Source of the DNA: Oreochromis niloticus
Lineage: Eukaryota; Chordata; Actinopteri; Cichliformes; Cichlidae
Direction: 5' to 3'
Length of the DNA: 64,000 nt
Assembly (NCBI RefSeq): GCF_001858045.2
Contig: NC_031971.2
Coordinates: 4,164,641 to 4,228,640 of the forward strand
Position numbers and translations under genes: made by a program. Under the pieces are notes generated by a model. It was not told where the DNA came from, searched no databases, and was given only the letters and a program-made list of their open reading frames with translations. Below are positions 34,031 to 44,867 of this stretch, piece after piece. The first letter of the stretch is position 1. Each line of letters begins with the position of its first letter.

Positions 34031-36104
34031 ATGAACAAAAGGTTAAATTAAATTGGAGCTTATCTAACATTAGAGCTTATCTAATGTATTCAAACTGATA
34101 ATAGAAAGGATAACAACCTGTAAATTGGTACTAACAAATGAAACAAAATTGGGAAGACAACCAAGCTGAATGAATAGAATAAATGAAAGCAGATAATTCA
34201 CACGAAAATATATCAAATAAAAAAGAGAGATGCATAAGGTATATTACGGCTGTGTCATTGTTCAGCCAAGGAAAGTGTGTCTCCAGCTTGGGAAGGTGTG
34301 AAGCTGCAGATTCGCACAGACCCGTGATGGATACATAATAAAATATAAAATAATAAACTATTGTATATTAGTAGTAAAGTAGTGTATTGTAATATACTAT
34401 TGCTGTTATAAAAAAGGAAAAACAATACAATGATAACATTAATAATGACATACTATTAATAAGAAGAGGCACCTCAGTCAGTTATGATGTGAGGTGGATG
34501 ATTGTTAAAAGTAGTCTAAATCAAGCTTAAGGTTTGCTCAAACTCAGTACAATGATATATGAGATGAAGAAAATAAAGAAAATACCAAATCTAATCAGGT
34601 GCATAGAGACACTTGACCTGGTTGTAAACCTGTCATCTTAGATGAGACTTTGTTAAGATGAAGAGCAAACCTATACTAACAACTAATAAGCCAAACCCTG
34701 AATACAACAGCTAAAGCTACAAGATTGAGAAGCTGAATTAAATATGTGGAAGCTACCAAGCTAATGAGGAGCGGTGACGCGCATGGAGATTGTTGCTTTC
34801 GGTTTAGAGTGTTATTGAGCTTTATAACTATTGTTTGCAAATGTTGCTAAATGCCTGTGACTGAGATGCTGGTTTTGCTCACTACAATTGTATAAATAGA
34901 GTTTGGATTCATTACTGTGGATGTATAGTAAGTGACCACTATATATCTTTCAGTAGTAACCTCTCTTGAGCAATAAATGCCGGTGTGTTTTAGTATTTTC
35001 TCCAGTTTATGTTTGTGCTGTGAGAATGATTAGAGGTTTCAGTTGTTTTTTCTTTGACTTGCTCTTTCTGATTATGCAAAGCATGTCTGAAATACTCGAA
35101 TGGAAGCATATTTTGAGTGATTTTAACTGTGTGAATGCTGTGAGTAGTAGGTTTTGAGTGATTGGGTGTGATTTGTACAAAAATAATAAAAAATAAGTAA
35201 TAATAACACTACAAAGGTTCATAGTAGAGTGAGTGAACAAGTGGAGGTTTGAGAGGAAAGGCAGTGTGTGTGATGATTCCTGATGTCTGAAAGGGCTCTA
35301 TTTAGAAGTGTGAGCGTGACATAAAGGTGTTGGTTTTAGATCAAGATTTAGTAGAACTAAAGAGGGTTTATAGACTATGAATACAAAGAAAAACAAAAGA
35401 GTTCGATTAGTCTGCAGAAACAGGAAATATGTGTGCCTGTGGTGTGTCAAGACAGCTCACAGAGAGAAACAGACGAGTTAAACTCTAAGAAGATGAAGCG
35501 AATGAATGTTTTAAGAAAAGTAATGAAAATGATATTAATTGTATGCTTTAGTGTGTCAATACAGGTGGATTTCTCTCAACCTGGAACCTTGAGTACAGCG
35601 TCAAAAGCATAGATTAATTGGGAAAGTGCCAGTGCGAGAATACAGGGTATAATTGGGTTGAAACTGAAGGCTGAACTCATGATTGTTTAGAGATGTCCGC
35701 CATGTCATAAACAAAAGAAGGCAAAATAATGACAGAAATAATTGACAACTATATTAATGAATAGACAACACATACTCAAATTGTTATATGTGAAATTATT
35801 TTTGGAAAGGGTCAGAAGTGAGATAGTTTGAATTTAGAACTCAGTGATAAGATGCATGAATTAAACCTTATTGTAACAAACACTTGCAATGAAGAAAACA
35901 GCTTACACTCAATTAATATGAACGCAAAGCCTTGATGCAATTTGTTTTGTTTTTGTTTGTTTGTTTTGTAAGTTTGGAAAACAAATTTGTGATCATACTT
36001 GTGGATCACAGTGACACATAATGATTAGGCATATGATTTGTTGATGCCTAGTTTTAGAGCTGTGAGCTATGAGCTTTAAGCAATGCAAAGTTTTTCCCAA
36101 CTTA
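34031..36104 (+). repeat. AT-rich non-retroviral filler of ERV-B
   Basis: Replaces gag-pro-RT. Most of 34040-34760 and 35940-36104 matches ERV-A in inverse orientation; 34770-35940 is unique to this copy. The unique part contains tataaatag (about 34893) and aataaa (about 34970), which could be a promoter and poly(A) pair of a further inserted LTR, but I could not define its ends. Confidence 0.55.
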
Positions 36105-37579
36105 GAAGTTTGGCACATGCCAGACAACTTTCCTATGTAGGCATTTTGCTTTCACAGTCACACATCAGAATTGAAAAGTGTGGACAGTTAAACCCCAGCA
36201 CACTTCTCCCTACTTTGCAAGATGGTGACGCTGTATGGATGAGGAAACAAAGTCACGCGCTGACCTTCACAGCACCCCACAGGCTAGTTTCGTTAATGTC
36301 TTTGTAGACGGTTCAGTGTCCAAAAATAGCCTTGGGCGGAACTGTGTAGGTTATGCGGTAACCACAGTAGACACAGTTTTAGAAGCAAAAGCACTAACTT
36401 CCTCACACTCTGCACAGAGCGCAGAACTTACAGCTGTTATACGTGCCTGTCAACTGCATGAAGGACAAGACATAAACATATACACTGACAGCCAGTATGT
36501 CTTTGCAGCTGTACATCATTTTGCAAAAATTTGGCAGAATAGAGGGATGGTTACTTCTACTGGCAACCCAGTGCAACATGGAAATCTTTTAAAGGCACTG
36601 TTGGAAGTGATAATATTGCCAAACAGTTAGCATTATGTAAATGTGCTGCACACCAGAAAGGCAACTCAGAGGTCACTAAAGGCAAGGCAATAACTTCGCA
36701 GATCAAGCCGCAAAAGCAGCAGTACTACAAACTGTAGACAGGAGGGAGGGGTGGTAGATAAAATTTCGGAAATTTGTCAGAACATGCATGATTTGCCAAA
36801 AACATAATGCGCATAATGCACACCACCTCATCCTTTTCATACAATCCACATGGATTTTATTGAGCTAAATGAATGCCAAGGCTCAAAATACGCTCTAGTG
36901 ATCATAGACGTATTCTCAAAATGGCCAGAAATCTATCCAGTAAAAAAAGCAGACGCCATCTCAGTAGCAAAATGTTTGTGCAACCATTTCATTCCAACAT
37001 ATGGCATCCCCACTCTGATAAGATCAGACAATGGGACACATTTTGTTAATGAAGTAATCAGTAAGGTCTCTGAAGCACTAGGATTCAGCATCAAACACCA
37101 CTGTGCTTACCACCCACAAAGTGCCGGACTAGTGGAAAGAACTAACGGCACAATAAAACAGAGACTGAGAAAATGCATGGAAGAAACAGGGAGACCATGG
37201 CCTGAGTGTATAGGCCTGGTAAAAATGTGGATGAGACTGACACAAAGTTCTCAGAAACTCACACCTTTTGAAATCATTCACGGTAGACCATTTTCACTAC
37301 CAATCACAAGTGAGCCCATAGATAAGTCAATAAGAGAAACTACACTAGCCGAATGGATGACTAAATTACTTGAAAATAAAGAGATTGTTCTAAACAACCA
37401 ACTGCCGAGTGACATCTCTCCAGTGTCTTGCAGGTTGAAACCAGGTGATTGGATCCTGATCAAAGTACTCCAAAGGAAAAATTGGAGTTCACCAAGGTGG
37501 GAAGGTCCTTATCAAGTGCTACTCACCACACCTACTGCCTGCAAAATAGCAGAAAGACCGTCCTGGATCCATCAAAGCT
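36105..37579 (+). pseudogene. ERV-B RNase H and integrase
   Basis: 36105-36640 encodes the RT-RNase H connection (LNPSTLLP) and RNase H with DGSVSKNSLG, an SAELTAV glutamate and YTDSQY. Between 36630 and 36850 the frame is broken. 36850-37575 is an open integrase core and C-terminal part (MDFIEL; RSDNGTHF; GLVERTNGTIKQR; ending SWIHQS). Catalytic residues are present, but the N-terminal zinc finger is incomplete (CMICQKH, with the HH part degraded). The frame runs on by chance into the LTR remnant and the microsatellite. Confidence 0.8.
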
Positions 37580-37646
37580 ATGATAAAATAAAAAGATACA
37601 TTTCATTTCATATAGCTGATCACATTATACAATATTCTCTTGACAA
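37580..37646 (-). repeat. Remnant of the 5' LTR of ERV-A
   Basis: 67 bases match 27955-28014, the U3 start of the ERV-A LTR, in the same absolute orientation and with one small insertion. It ends cttgaca and is followed by atatc. Confidence 0.75.
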
Positions 37647-37670
37647 TATCTATATATCTATATCTATATT

Positions 37671-37710
<40 letters not shown>

Positions 37711-37736
37711 CATACATATATATATATATATGTATA
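37647..37736. repeat. TATC/TA compound microsatellite
   Basis: atatctatatatcta, then about 13 units of ctat, then (TA)n. It separates the ERV-A end from the 3' end of RLE LINE copy 2. Confidence 0.9.
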
Positions 37737-37786
37737 AAACACCCAGCACGCCCCTGCGGGTGGTTTATCCTTCAAGCTCGGGTCCT

Positions 37787-39383
37787 CTACCAGAGGCCTG
37801 GGAGCTTGAGGGTCCTGCGCAGTATCTTAGCTGTTCCCAGGACTGCGCTCTTCTGGACAGAGATCTCCGATGTTGTTCCCGGGATCTGCTGGAGCCACTC
37901 GCCTAGCTTGGGAGTCACCGCACCTAGTGCTCCAATTACCACGGGGACCACCGTTACCTTCACCCTCCACATCCTCTCGAGCTCTTCTCTGAGCCCTTGG
38001 TATTTCTCCAGCTTCTCGTGTTCCTTCTTCCTGATATTGCTGTCATTCGGAACTGCTACATCGATCACTACGGCCGTCTTCTCCTGTTTGTCTACCACCA
38101 CTATGTCCGGTTGGTTAGCCACCACTATTTTGTCCGTCTGCATCTGGAAGTCCCACAGGATCTTAGCTCGGTCATTCTCCACCACCCTTGGGGGCATCTC
38201 CCATTTTGACCTTGGGACTTCCAGGTTATACTCGGCACAGATGTTCCTGTACATTATGCCGGCCACTTGGTTATGGCGTTCCATGTATGCCCTGCCTGCT
38301 AGCATCTTGCACCCTGCTGTTATGTGCTGGATTGTCTCTGGGGCATCTTTACACAGTCTGCACCTGGGGTCTTGCCTGGTGTGATAGACCCCAGCCTCTA
38401 TGGATCTTGTGCTCAGAGCTTGTTCTTGTGCTGCCATGATTAGTGCCTCTGTGCTGTCTTTCAGTCCAGCTTTGTCCAGCCACTGGTAGGATTTCAGGAT
38501 ATCAGCCACCTCCTCTATCTGCCGGTGGTACATCCCGTGCAGGGGCCTATCCTTCCATGATGGTTCCTCGTCTCCCTCCTCTTTCTTGGGTTTCTGCTGC
38601 CTGAGGTATTCACTGAGCACTCGGTCAGTTGGGGTCATCTTCCCAATGTATTCTTGGATGTTCGTTGTCTCATCCTGGACTGTGGTGCTGACACTCACCA
38701 GTCCCCGGCCCCCTTCCTTCCGCTTAGCGTACAGCCTCAGGGTGCTGGACTTGGGGTGAAACCCTCCATGCACGGTCAGGAGCTTTCTTGTCTTTATGTC
38801 AGTGGCTTCTATCTCCTCCTTTGGCCAGCCTATTACCCCAGTACCAGGGTACCTGATCACGGGCAGGGCGTAGGTGTTGATAGCCCGGATCTTCTTCTTA
38901 CCGTTCAGCTGACTCCTCAGGACTTGCCTGACCCTCTGCAGGTATTTGGTGGTTGCAGCTTTCCTAGTGGCCTCTTCATGGTTCCCATTCACCTGCGGGA
39001 TCCCCAGGTACTTGTAACTCTCCTCTATGTCTGCAATGTTGCCTTCTGGTAGTTCAATCCCCTCAGTTCTGACTACCTTCCCTCTCTTTGTTACCATCCG
39101 ACTACACTTCTCCAGTCCGAACGACATTCCAATGTCATTGCTATATAGCCTGGTGGTGTGGATCAGTGAATCGATGTCTCGTTCACTCTTGGCATACAGC
39201 TTGATGTCATCCATGTACAGGAGGTGGCTGACAACTGCTCCGTTCCGTATTCGGTATCCGTAGCCAGTCTTGTTAATGATCTCACTGAGGGGGTTCAGGC
39301 CTATGCAGAACAGCAGTGGGGACAGAGCATCTCCTTGGTAGATCCCGCACTTGATGGTGACTTGTGCTATGGGCTGGATCCCC
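37787..39383 (-). CDS. RT (partial) plus RLE of RLE LINE copy 2
   Basis: This frame runs without stops from PIAQVTIKCGIYQGD, just before RT motif B, to the same ..KLPGLW end as copy 1. YMDD, the zinc knuckle and PDIVVVDKQEKTAVV are intact. The two copies differ at only a few residues in the shared part. The ATG at 39502 belongs to the inverted segment and is not the real start. Motif A is missing from this orientation. Confidence 0.82.
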
Positions 39384-39545
39384 CGTAGCCGGTTACCAAG
39401 ATTACGTGAAGTACCCTCAGAAGGTCTGCTAGATGATATTAATGCAGCACTACGGACGATACCTACAACCACGATTACCGACACTAACAAGCTGATCTGC
39501 AATACGGCAGCAGTGATCAGTGAGATGCTTGGCTACAAGTTGAAC
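39384..39545 (+). pseudogene. Inverted 5' coding segment of RLE LINE copy 2
   Basis: Read on the plus strand it is open: LREVPSEGLLDDINAALRTI, then about 30 residues to EMLGYKLN before the TA tract. This region precedes the RT in the element and is absent from copy 1, which is truncated further 3'. Confidence 0.65.
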
Positions 39546-39571
39546 ATATATATATATATATATATATATGC

Positions 39572-39602
<31 letters not shown>
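39546..39602. repeat. (TA)n microsatellite
   Basis: Alternating TA with a central tgcatatgta, next to the 5' end of RLE LINE copy 2. Confidence 0.9.
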
Positions 39603-39608
<6 letters not shown>

Positions 39609-39906
39609 AGTGTCCTTGGTTTTCATGTTCAACACCTTCCACCAGCCAGGCTCGTTTTTGGTTCTCAAGTTCCATCTCCTCGCCTCTGTCTGCTCCTGGG
39701 TCCTCAACACATACCCACAGGTGGTCTGCCTCTGTAGACCGTGACAAAAAGCTAACAAAAGCTGGTACTGAAACAAATCAACCTAATTACAGCAAACAAA
39801 ATATCACGTAAGGGAATGTAGGAAAAGATTTCCCATTTTATGGAACCAAATTACATAAGACTGATGTTTGTCAGTGTAACCATCAATCTTTGATTCTTCT
39901 AAACCA
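39603..39906. other. Short unassigned stretch
   Basis: A minus-strand frame around 39747-39605 (EADHLWVCVEDPGADRGEEM) looks protein-like and may be part of a LINE, but it has no feature that I can name. Confidence 0.3.
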
Positions 39907-40119
39907 CAGGTGTCCAAACTCCAGGCCCTGAGGGCCGGTGTCCTGCAGGTTTTAGATGTGTCCTTGATACAACACAGCTGATTTAAAGGCTAAATGACCT
40001 CCTCAACGTGTCTTGAAGTTCTCCAGAGGCCTGGTAGTGAACTAATTATGTGATTCAGGTGTGTTAACCCAGGGTGAGATCTAAAATCCTGCAGGTAGTC
40101 CTGGAGTTCGACACCCCTG
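39907..40119. mobile_element. hAT-like MITE, 213 bp
   Basis: Ends CAGGTGTCCAAACTCCAGG and, inverted, CAGGGGTGTCGAACTCCAGG. The flanking 8-mers ctaaacca and ttaaacag are partly alike (5 of 8), as expected for an old 8-bp duplication. It encodes nothing. Confidence 0.75.
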
Positions 40120-42018
40120 TTAAACAGTGTCAATTTGTTGACTTCATCATCTGATGTATATAATATCAGATAACTTTAAATAAATCTCTTCATACTTTTA
40201 GCTAAACGATAAAACAGAGTCCGTTGGGGTTAGCGTAGTGATTGACTAGTTAAATGTAAAAATAGGCATCAAAGCATCTGAAGTAGTTTCATAGTTTTTT
40301 TATTATTATTTTTTTGCTAAAGGAATGTTTAAAAAAATACTCCCCTTTGTTTGCTGAAAGCATAAAATAATATAATATGAACACATTTACACACATTTAT
40401 TTAACTGAATGATACAATGATCTTGGTGTTATGCATACAGCCGCAGTTTTTCCTTCTGGCCACCAGGGGTAGCTGTCGTTCCAGCTCAGCAACCACAAGA
40501 CACAGACACTTGCTCTGCATGTGTAAAAAGTCTCCATGCTCTCAGACTATGGTATTAAAGAGGCAGTTAACAACATGAATGAGTATGTATGTGTATGCAG
40601 CAGCCTGGATAGTCTGATCTTAACTATCCCGTGGCATCATGGGAAGTCATCCAGGAACAAGCCAGCAAAACTCTGTTCACACAGTCAGCGTGAACAGATG
40701 AAGCAGCTGTGTTTGAGCTGGTGTTTATCTTAGAGGTTACTCCTCTGGAAGGACTCTTACAGATGAAACTAGTTACTACTAGTTAGTAGTTTCTACTAGT
40801 AACCTTAGGTTTGCCTCATGTCTTTGCCTCTTTTCTTTAGGGAGGACATATTATGAATCTGTAACGTTACAGTGTTTCTAATCCATTTTTAGATATTCAG
40901 GTGTGAAAGTTATGCAGACCTTCAGGCTTCACGTGGCTCTGAATAGTTCTGAGGGCTTTTTCCTACTTTCAGGATGTCTCTGATTTTCCTATCATCGACT
41001 TGTCACAGCACTCTGCAAAACAGCCTTGAGTAGTATTATAGGTGTCTAATGTAGCATACCACTAACAGTGTAGTGTACCATACAGTCATAGGGTGACATG
41101 TTGCTACCTTCATTACTGTTGGTCTTTAGTGACAGTGGATGTTTTCCATGTCAGTCGATATTTCCCATGTGTGCACCATTTATCAGGCGCATATATAAAA
41201 GGTTTATATGCAGCAGGTGATGGAAAGCTTAAATGCCCTGTGTAACAGCTTCTGATGCCCTGCTGTAATCTTTGTTGCTGTGGACGATCATGCTGTTCAT
41301 CCTCATTTTCTACAAGGATAGCTAAATAACTGGTTTGTAATACTTAGTGGGTTTATATTTTGCTTTTGAACCTTCACACCAGCAAGAGACTGAGCTAGGC
41401 TAGGCTAGGCTAACAAGCAGTGAGTGTTGTGTCCTTCCTAACCCATCTGACTGACCTGATGAACAGAAGAAAGTGCATGTTTCAGCCACAGGCTCAACTA
41501 AAAAATAATGCACAGCTACTATGAAGTCCCAGAATAAAACTGTTGACTTGAAGTCTAATGTGTTCCATTTAATTAATTTAATCCTAAATGACGGTGCTTT
41601 CTTTCATTTTGTTGTTTTTCTAAGAAGCACCTGAACATTAATATCAGATCACCTGATCCTGAACCTTTCCATTCTTGGAACAAGTTGGCACTAATTAGTT
41701 CCTGGCTTTCAAATTAGCTGTTTTTATGTTTTCTAAATTTGTAACCTTTCTTTATAAACCGCAGTCAGTGAATGTAACTGAATGTGTAATTTAGATTGTG
41801 ATTCTGAGTCTATTACAATTGTCAGCCCATATAAAGGTTGTTGACTACATTGTGTATGTGTCTTTCACTCTGTTGTGGAAGTGAAGTGTGTTTGCTTTGG
41901 CAGCATCACCTTCTTCACAGATGGCAGCTCTCTGTGAGCAGTCTTCACTGAACCTGACAAAGAGGACAAAAGCTGTATAATCCTAAAAAACAAGCATAGG
42001 CCACTTGGGAGAGATGTG

Positions 42019-42019
<1 letters not shown>
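40120..42019. other. Intergenic stretch without recognised genes
   Basis: No gene or clear mobile element seen. A small aggct tandem lies at 41397-41412 and an actagt/tagta cluster at 40765-40800. Confidence 0.5.

Positions 42020-42082
<63 letters not shown>
42020..42082. repeat. (CTAT)n microsatellite
   Basis: About 15 perfect ctat units ending directly at RLE LINE copy 3. Confidence 0.95.
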
Positions 42083-42083
<1 letters not shown>

Positions 42084-42309
42084 CACCTACGCCCTGCCCG
42101 TGATCAGGTACCCTGCTGGGATTATCAGCTGGTCAAAGGAGGAGATAGAAGCCACTGACATCAAGACCAGGAATCTCCTCACCATGGATGGAGGGTACCA
42201 GGAGAAGTACCAAGGGCTCGGACAAGAGCCTGAGAAGATGTGGAGGGTGAGGGTAACAGTGGTCCCAGTGGTAAACAGAGCACTAGGTGCAGCTAGGCTT
42301 GGGAGTCAC
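42083..42309 (+). mobile_element. RLE-type LINE copy 3, internally deleted fragment
   Basis: The fragment starts at TYALPVIRYPAG, jumps from the MDGG site to EKYQGL (about 740 bases of the copy-1 sequence missing), and ends near GALGA. It is more diverged than copies 1 and 2. It begins right after a (CTAT)n tract. Confidence 0.8.
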
Positions 42310-42942
42310 TACATTACTGAGAGAGAGAAAGAGTCACTGCTGCTGTTAAACATTCACTGTAAATAAATGCACAATGCATGTGACTCCCTACACAACAAAC
42401 CGGCTAATGTGATTGGTCAGAGGGACGGTGATGGCCGAGAAGACCCTGAAAACATGAGCTATGGGTGGGGTTGCTCGTTACAGGGTGCACGACCCTCACT
42501 TCAACTTTGTGCACAAACACTCCCTCTCTCTCTCTCCCTGCCTTGAACTGTGGGAGAGTCTGTGGGATGGTGAGCAGCTGGCTGTGCTTCAGCGTAGTTC
42601 CCACACAGGCCAGGACGGAGTGACTGGGAGAAGACATAAGAGGTTGTTTTTAAAAAGATCTGTTAACAGAAAGTGATGGAGCTTCTCCAAACAAGCTGTT
42701 TGAGTACGCATCAGCAGCATTTTAAGGATCTTCAAAAATGACACAGCTGTGTCACAACAACTGAGGCCCATTAAACTGTGTTTTTGGTCGTCAGTGACTG
42801 TGTCTTGTATTTAGTTTTGTTTCCTTTGTATCATTGTCTTGATTGGTTTCAGCCATGTCTTGTTCCCCAGCTGTGTCCTCTTCCCCGAACTCCCTTCTGT
42901 TCGTTCTTGTTCTCATGCCCCACCCTCCCTCCCCTTCTTTAC
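42310..42942. other. Intergenic stretch without recognised genes
   Basis: No supported gene or repeat. The pyrimidine-rich tctctctctctccctgcctt lies at about 42521-42543. Confidence 0.4.
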
Positions 42943-43499
42943 TAGGGATGGGTATCGTTTAGGTTTTATCCAATACCGGTGCCAAACCGGTACTTCTGAA
43001 ACGGTGCCGGTGCTTAAACGGTGCTCGAACCAGTGCTTAAACAATGGAAAACACAAACTTTGTCCTAAAACCTCTCATGTTTAGCTGTTTTTTAACAACG
43101 TTAGCCTTTTCTGCAGCTATAGGGCATATATGGTATCACTCTATCAAACAAGAAGACAGCCGCATGTAACTACGACGGTGTTTGTTAGTTTACCTTACAT
43201 GCATTAATGTAATAACATGGTTAGCGTACTCAACGTAAATTACACACGAACAACATTAAGCTACTCACGCAGAGAAGAACGGCTGCTGCTGCCATCATCA
43301 TCCGTCATCATTTCTGCTACACTGGCAGGGCTAGGGGCCAGGACTCTCCTCTTCGGGTTCTTGGGGGGATGTTGCTTACTCCGGGTCCGATAACAGGCAC
43401 CACACCCGCAGTAGATGTGCTCGGTGTGAGGTCTCGCAGCAAATCTCGCTATCAAATACGGTGCATTTCTCAGCTTTTGCTGTGAAGTACAGCCAGACT
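42943..43499. mobile_element. hAT-like transposon fragment
   Basis: Begins TAGGGATGGGTATCG, with repeated ggtgccggtgcttaaacggtgc motifs that I associate with fish hAT non-autonomous elements. A minus-strand frame at 43455-43261 (HIYCGCGACYRTR, then a Ser-rich tail) could be a first exon. It is cut on the right by the LINE tail at 43500. The family is from memory. Confidence 0.45.
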
Positions 43500-44198
43500 T
43501 TTCAATTCAATTCAATTCAATTTTATTTATATAGCGCCAAATCACAACAAAAGTCGCCTCAAGGCGCTTTATATTGTACAGTAGATCGCACAATAATAAA
43601 TACAGAGAAAAACCCAACAATCATATGACCCCCTATGAGCAAGCACTTTGGCGACAGTGGGAAGGAAAAACTCCCTTTTAACAGGAAGAAACCTCCGGCA
43701 GAACCAGGCTCAGGGAGGGGCGGGGCCATCTGCTGCGACCGGTTGGGGTGAAAGAAGGAAGACGGATAAAGACATGCTGTGGAAGAGAGACAGAGATTAA
43801 TAACAGATATGATTCAATGCAGAGAGGTCTGTTAACACATAGTGAGTGAGAAAGGTGACTGGAAAGGAAAAACTCAATGCATCATGGGAATTCCCGGCAG
43901 CCTACGTCTATTGCAGCATAACTAAGGGAGGATTCAGGGTCACCTGGTCCAGCCCTAAGTATATGCTTTAGCAAAAAGGAAAGTTTGAAGCCTAATCTTG
44001 AAAGTAGAGATAGTGTCTGTCTCCTGAATCCAAACTGGAAGCTGGTTCCACAGAAGAGGGGCCTGAAAACTGAAGGCTCTGCCTCCCATTCTACTTTTAA
44101 ATACTCTAGGAACAGCAAGTAGGCCTGCAGTGTGAGAGTGAAGTGCTCTAATAGGGTGATATGGTACTACAAGGTCATTAAGATAAGATGGGGCCTGA

Positions 44199-44867
44199 TT
44201 ATTTAAGACCTTGTATGTGAGGAGCAGGATTTTGAATACTGGATTTAACAGGAAGCCAATGAAGGGAAGCCAAAACAGGAGAAATCTGCTCTCTCTTTCT
44301 AGTCCCTGTCAGGACTCTTGCTGCAGCATTTTGGATTAGCTGAAGGCTTTTCAGGGAGTTTTTAGGACATCCTGATAATAATGAATTACAGTAGTCCAGC
44401 CTGGAAGTAATAAATGCATGAACTAGTTTTTCAGCATCACTCTGAGACAGGATATTTCTAACTTTAGAGATGTTGCGCAAATGGAAGAAAGCAGTCTTAC
44501 ATATTTGTTTAATATGTGCGTTGAAGGACATGTCCTGGTCAAAAATGACTCCAAGGTTCCTCACAGTGTTACTGGAGGCCAAGGTAATGCCATCCAGAGT
44601 AAGAATCTGCTTAGATACCATATTTCTAAGATTTTCAGGGCCGAGTACAATAACCTCAGTTTGATCTGAATTAAGAAGCAGAAAGTTAGCGGCCATCCAG
44701 CTCTTTATGTCTTTAAGACATTCCTGCAGTTTAACTAATTGGTGTGTGTTACCTGGCTTCATGGATAGATAGAGCTGCGTGTCATCTGCATAGCAGTGAA
44801 AATTTATGCTATGTCTTCTAATGATGCTGCCTAAGGGAAGCATGTATAATGTAAATAGAATTGGTCC
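44199..44867 (-). pseudogene. ORF2 3' part of the split L2/Rex1-type LINE
   Basis: Open from GPILFTLYMLPLGSI through the RT catalytic CYADDTQLY to the C-terminal block with SRLDYCNSLLSGCP and NAAARVLTGTRKRE, then a premature stop at 44199. The extra codons above 44867 in that frame belong to the inserted element. Confidence 0.85.
44853..44867 (+). repeat. Left copy of the 15-bp target duplication of the L1/Tx1-type LINE
   Basis: aaatagaattggtcc, repeated at 51293-51307. Confidence 0.92.

Larger units (their letters stand above)
32759..37579 (+). mobile_element. Endogenous retrovirus remnant ERV-B, inserted head to head in ERV-A
   Basis: Order on the plus strand: 5' LTR (32759-33059), tRNA-Tyr primer site, leader with a tandem repeat, gag start, AT-rich filler, RNase H, integrase. 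It then breaks off at 37579 against the 67-base LTR remnant of ERV-A. No env or 3' LTR. The body is a diverged relative of ERV-A, but the LTRs are not clearly alignable. It is defective. Confidence 0.7.
27589..37646 (-). mobile_element. Endogenous retrovirus remnant ERV-A, interrupted by ERV-B
   Basis: Read on the minus strand from the right: a 67-base remnant of the 5' LTR (37580-37646), then a gap filled by ERV-B (32759-37579). After that come leader, gag start, an AT-rich non-retroviral filler, partial RNase H, integrase, envelope remnant and the 3' LTR (27589-28014). Outer ends are TGACA..TTGACA and both are flanked by ATATC, a possible 5-bp target duplication inside a microsatellite. Most of gag, protease and RT is absent. 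The copy is defective. Overall class looks gamma/epsilon-like from the integrase and the CX6CC envelope motif. Confidence 0.7.
37737..39545 (-). mobile_element. RLE-type non-LTR retrotransposon, copy 2, with inverted 5' end
   Basis: The 3' UTR (37737-37786), RLE and most of the RT lie on the minus strand up to about 39383. The remaining 160 bases (39384-39545) carry the element's 5' coding sequence on the plus strand. This 5' inversion is the classic outcome of twin priming during target-primed reverse transcription. Both ends abut (TA)n/(CTAT)n tracts. Confidence 0.82.

Noticed and set aside
25627..39545. RLE LINE copies 1 and 2 as arms of one big inverted duplication centred on the retroviruses
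   Set aside because: Their 5' ends differ and the microsatellite runs in the same direction on both sides of the retroviral block, so independent insertions fit better.
42014..42082. CRISPR-like regular repeat
   Set aside because: It is a plain tetranucleotide microsatellite without spacers, in a vertebrate genome.
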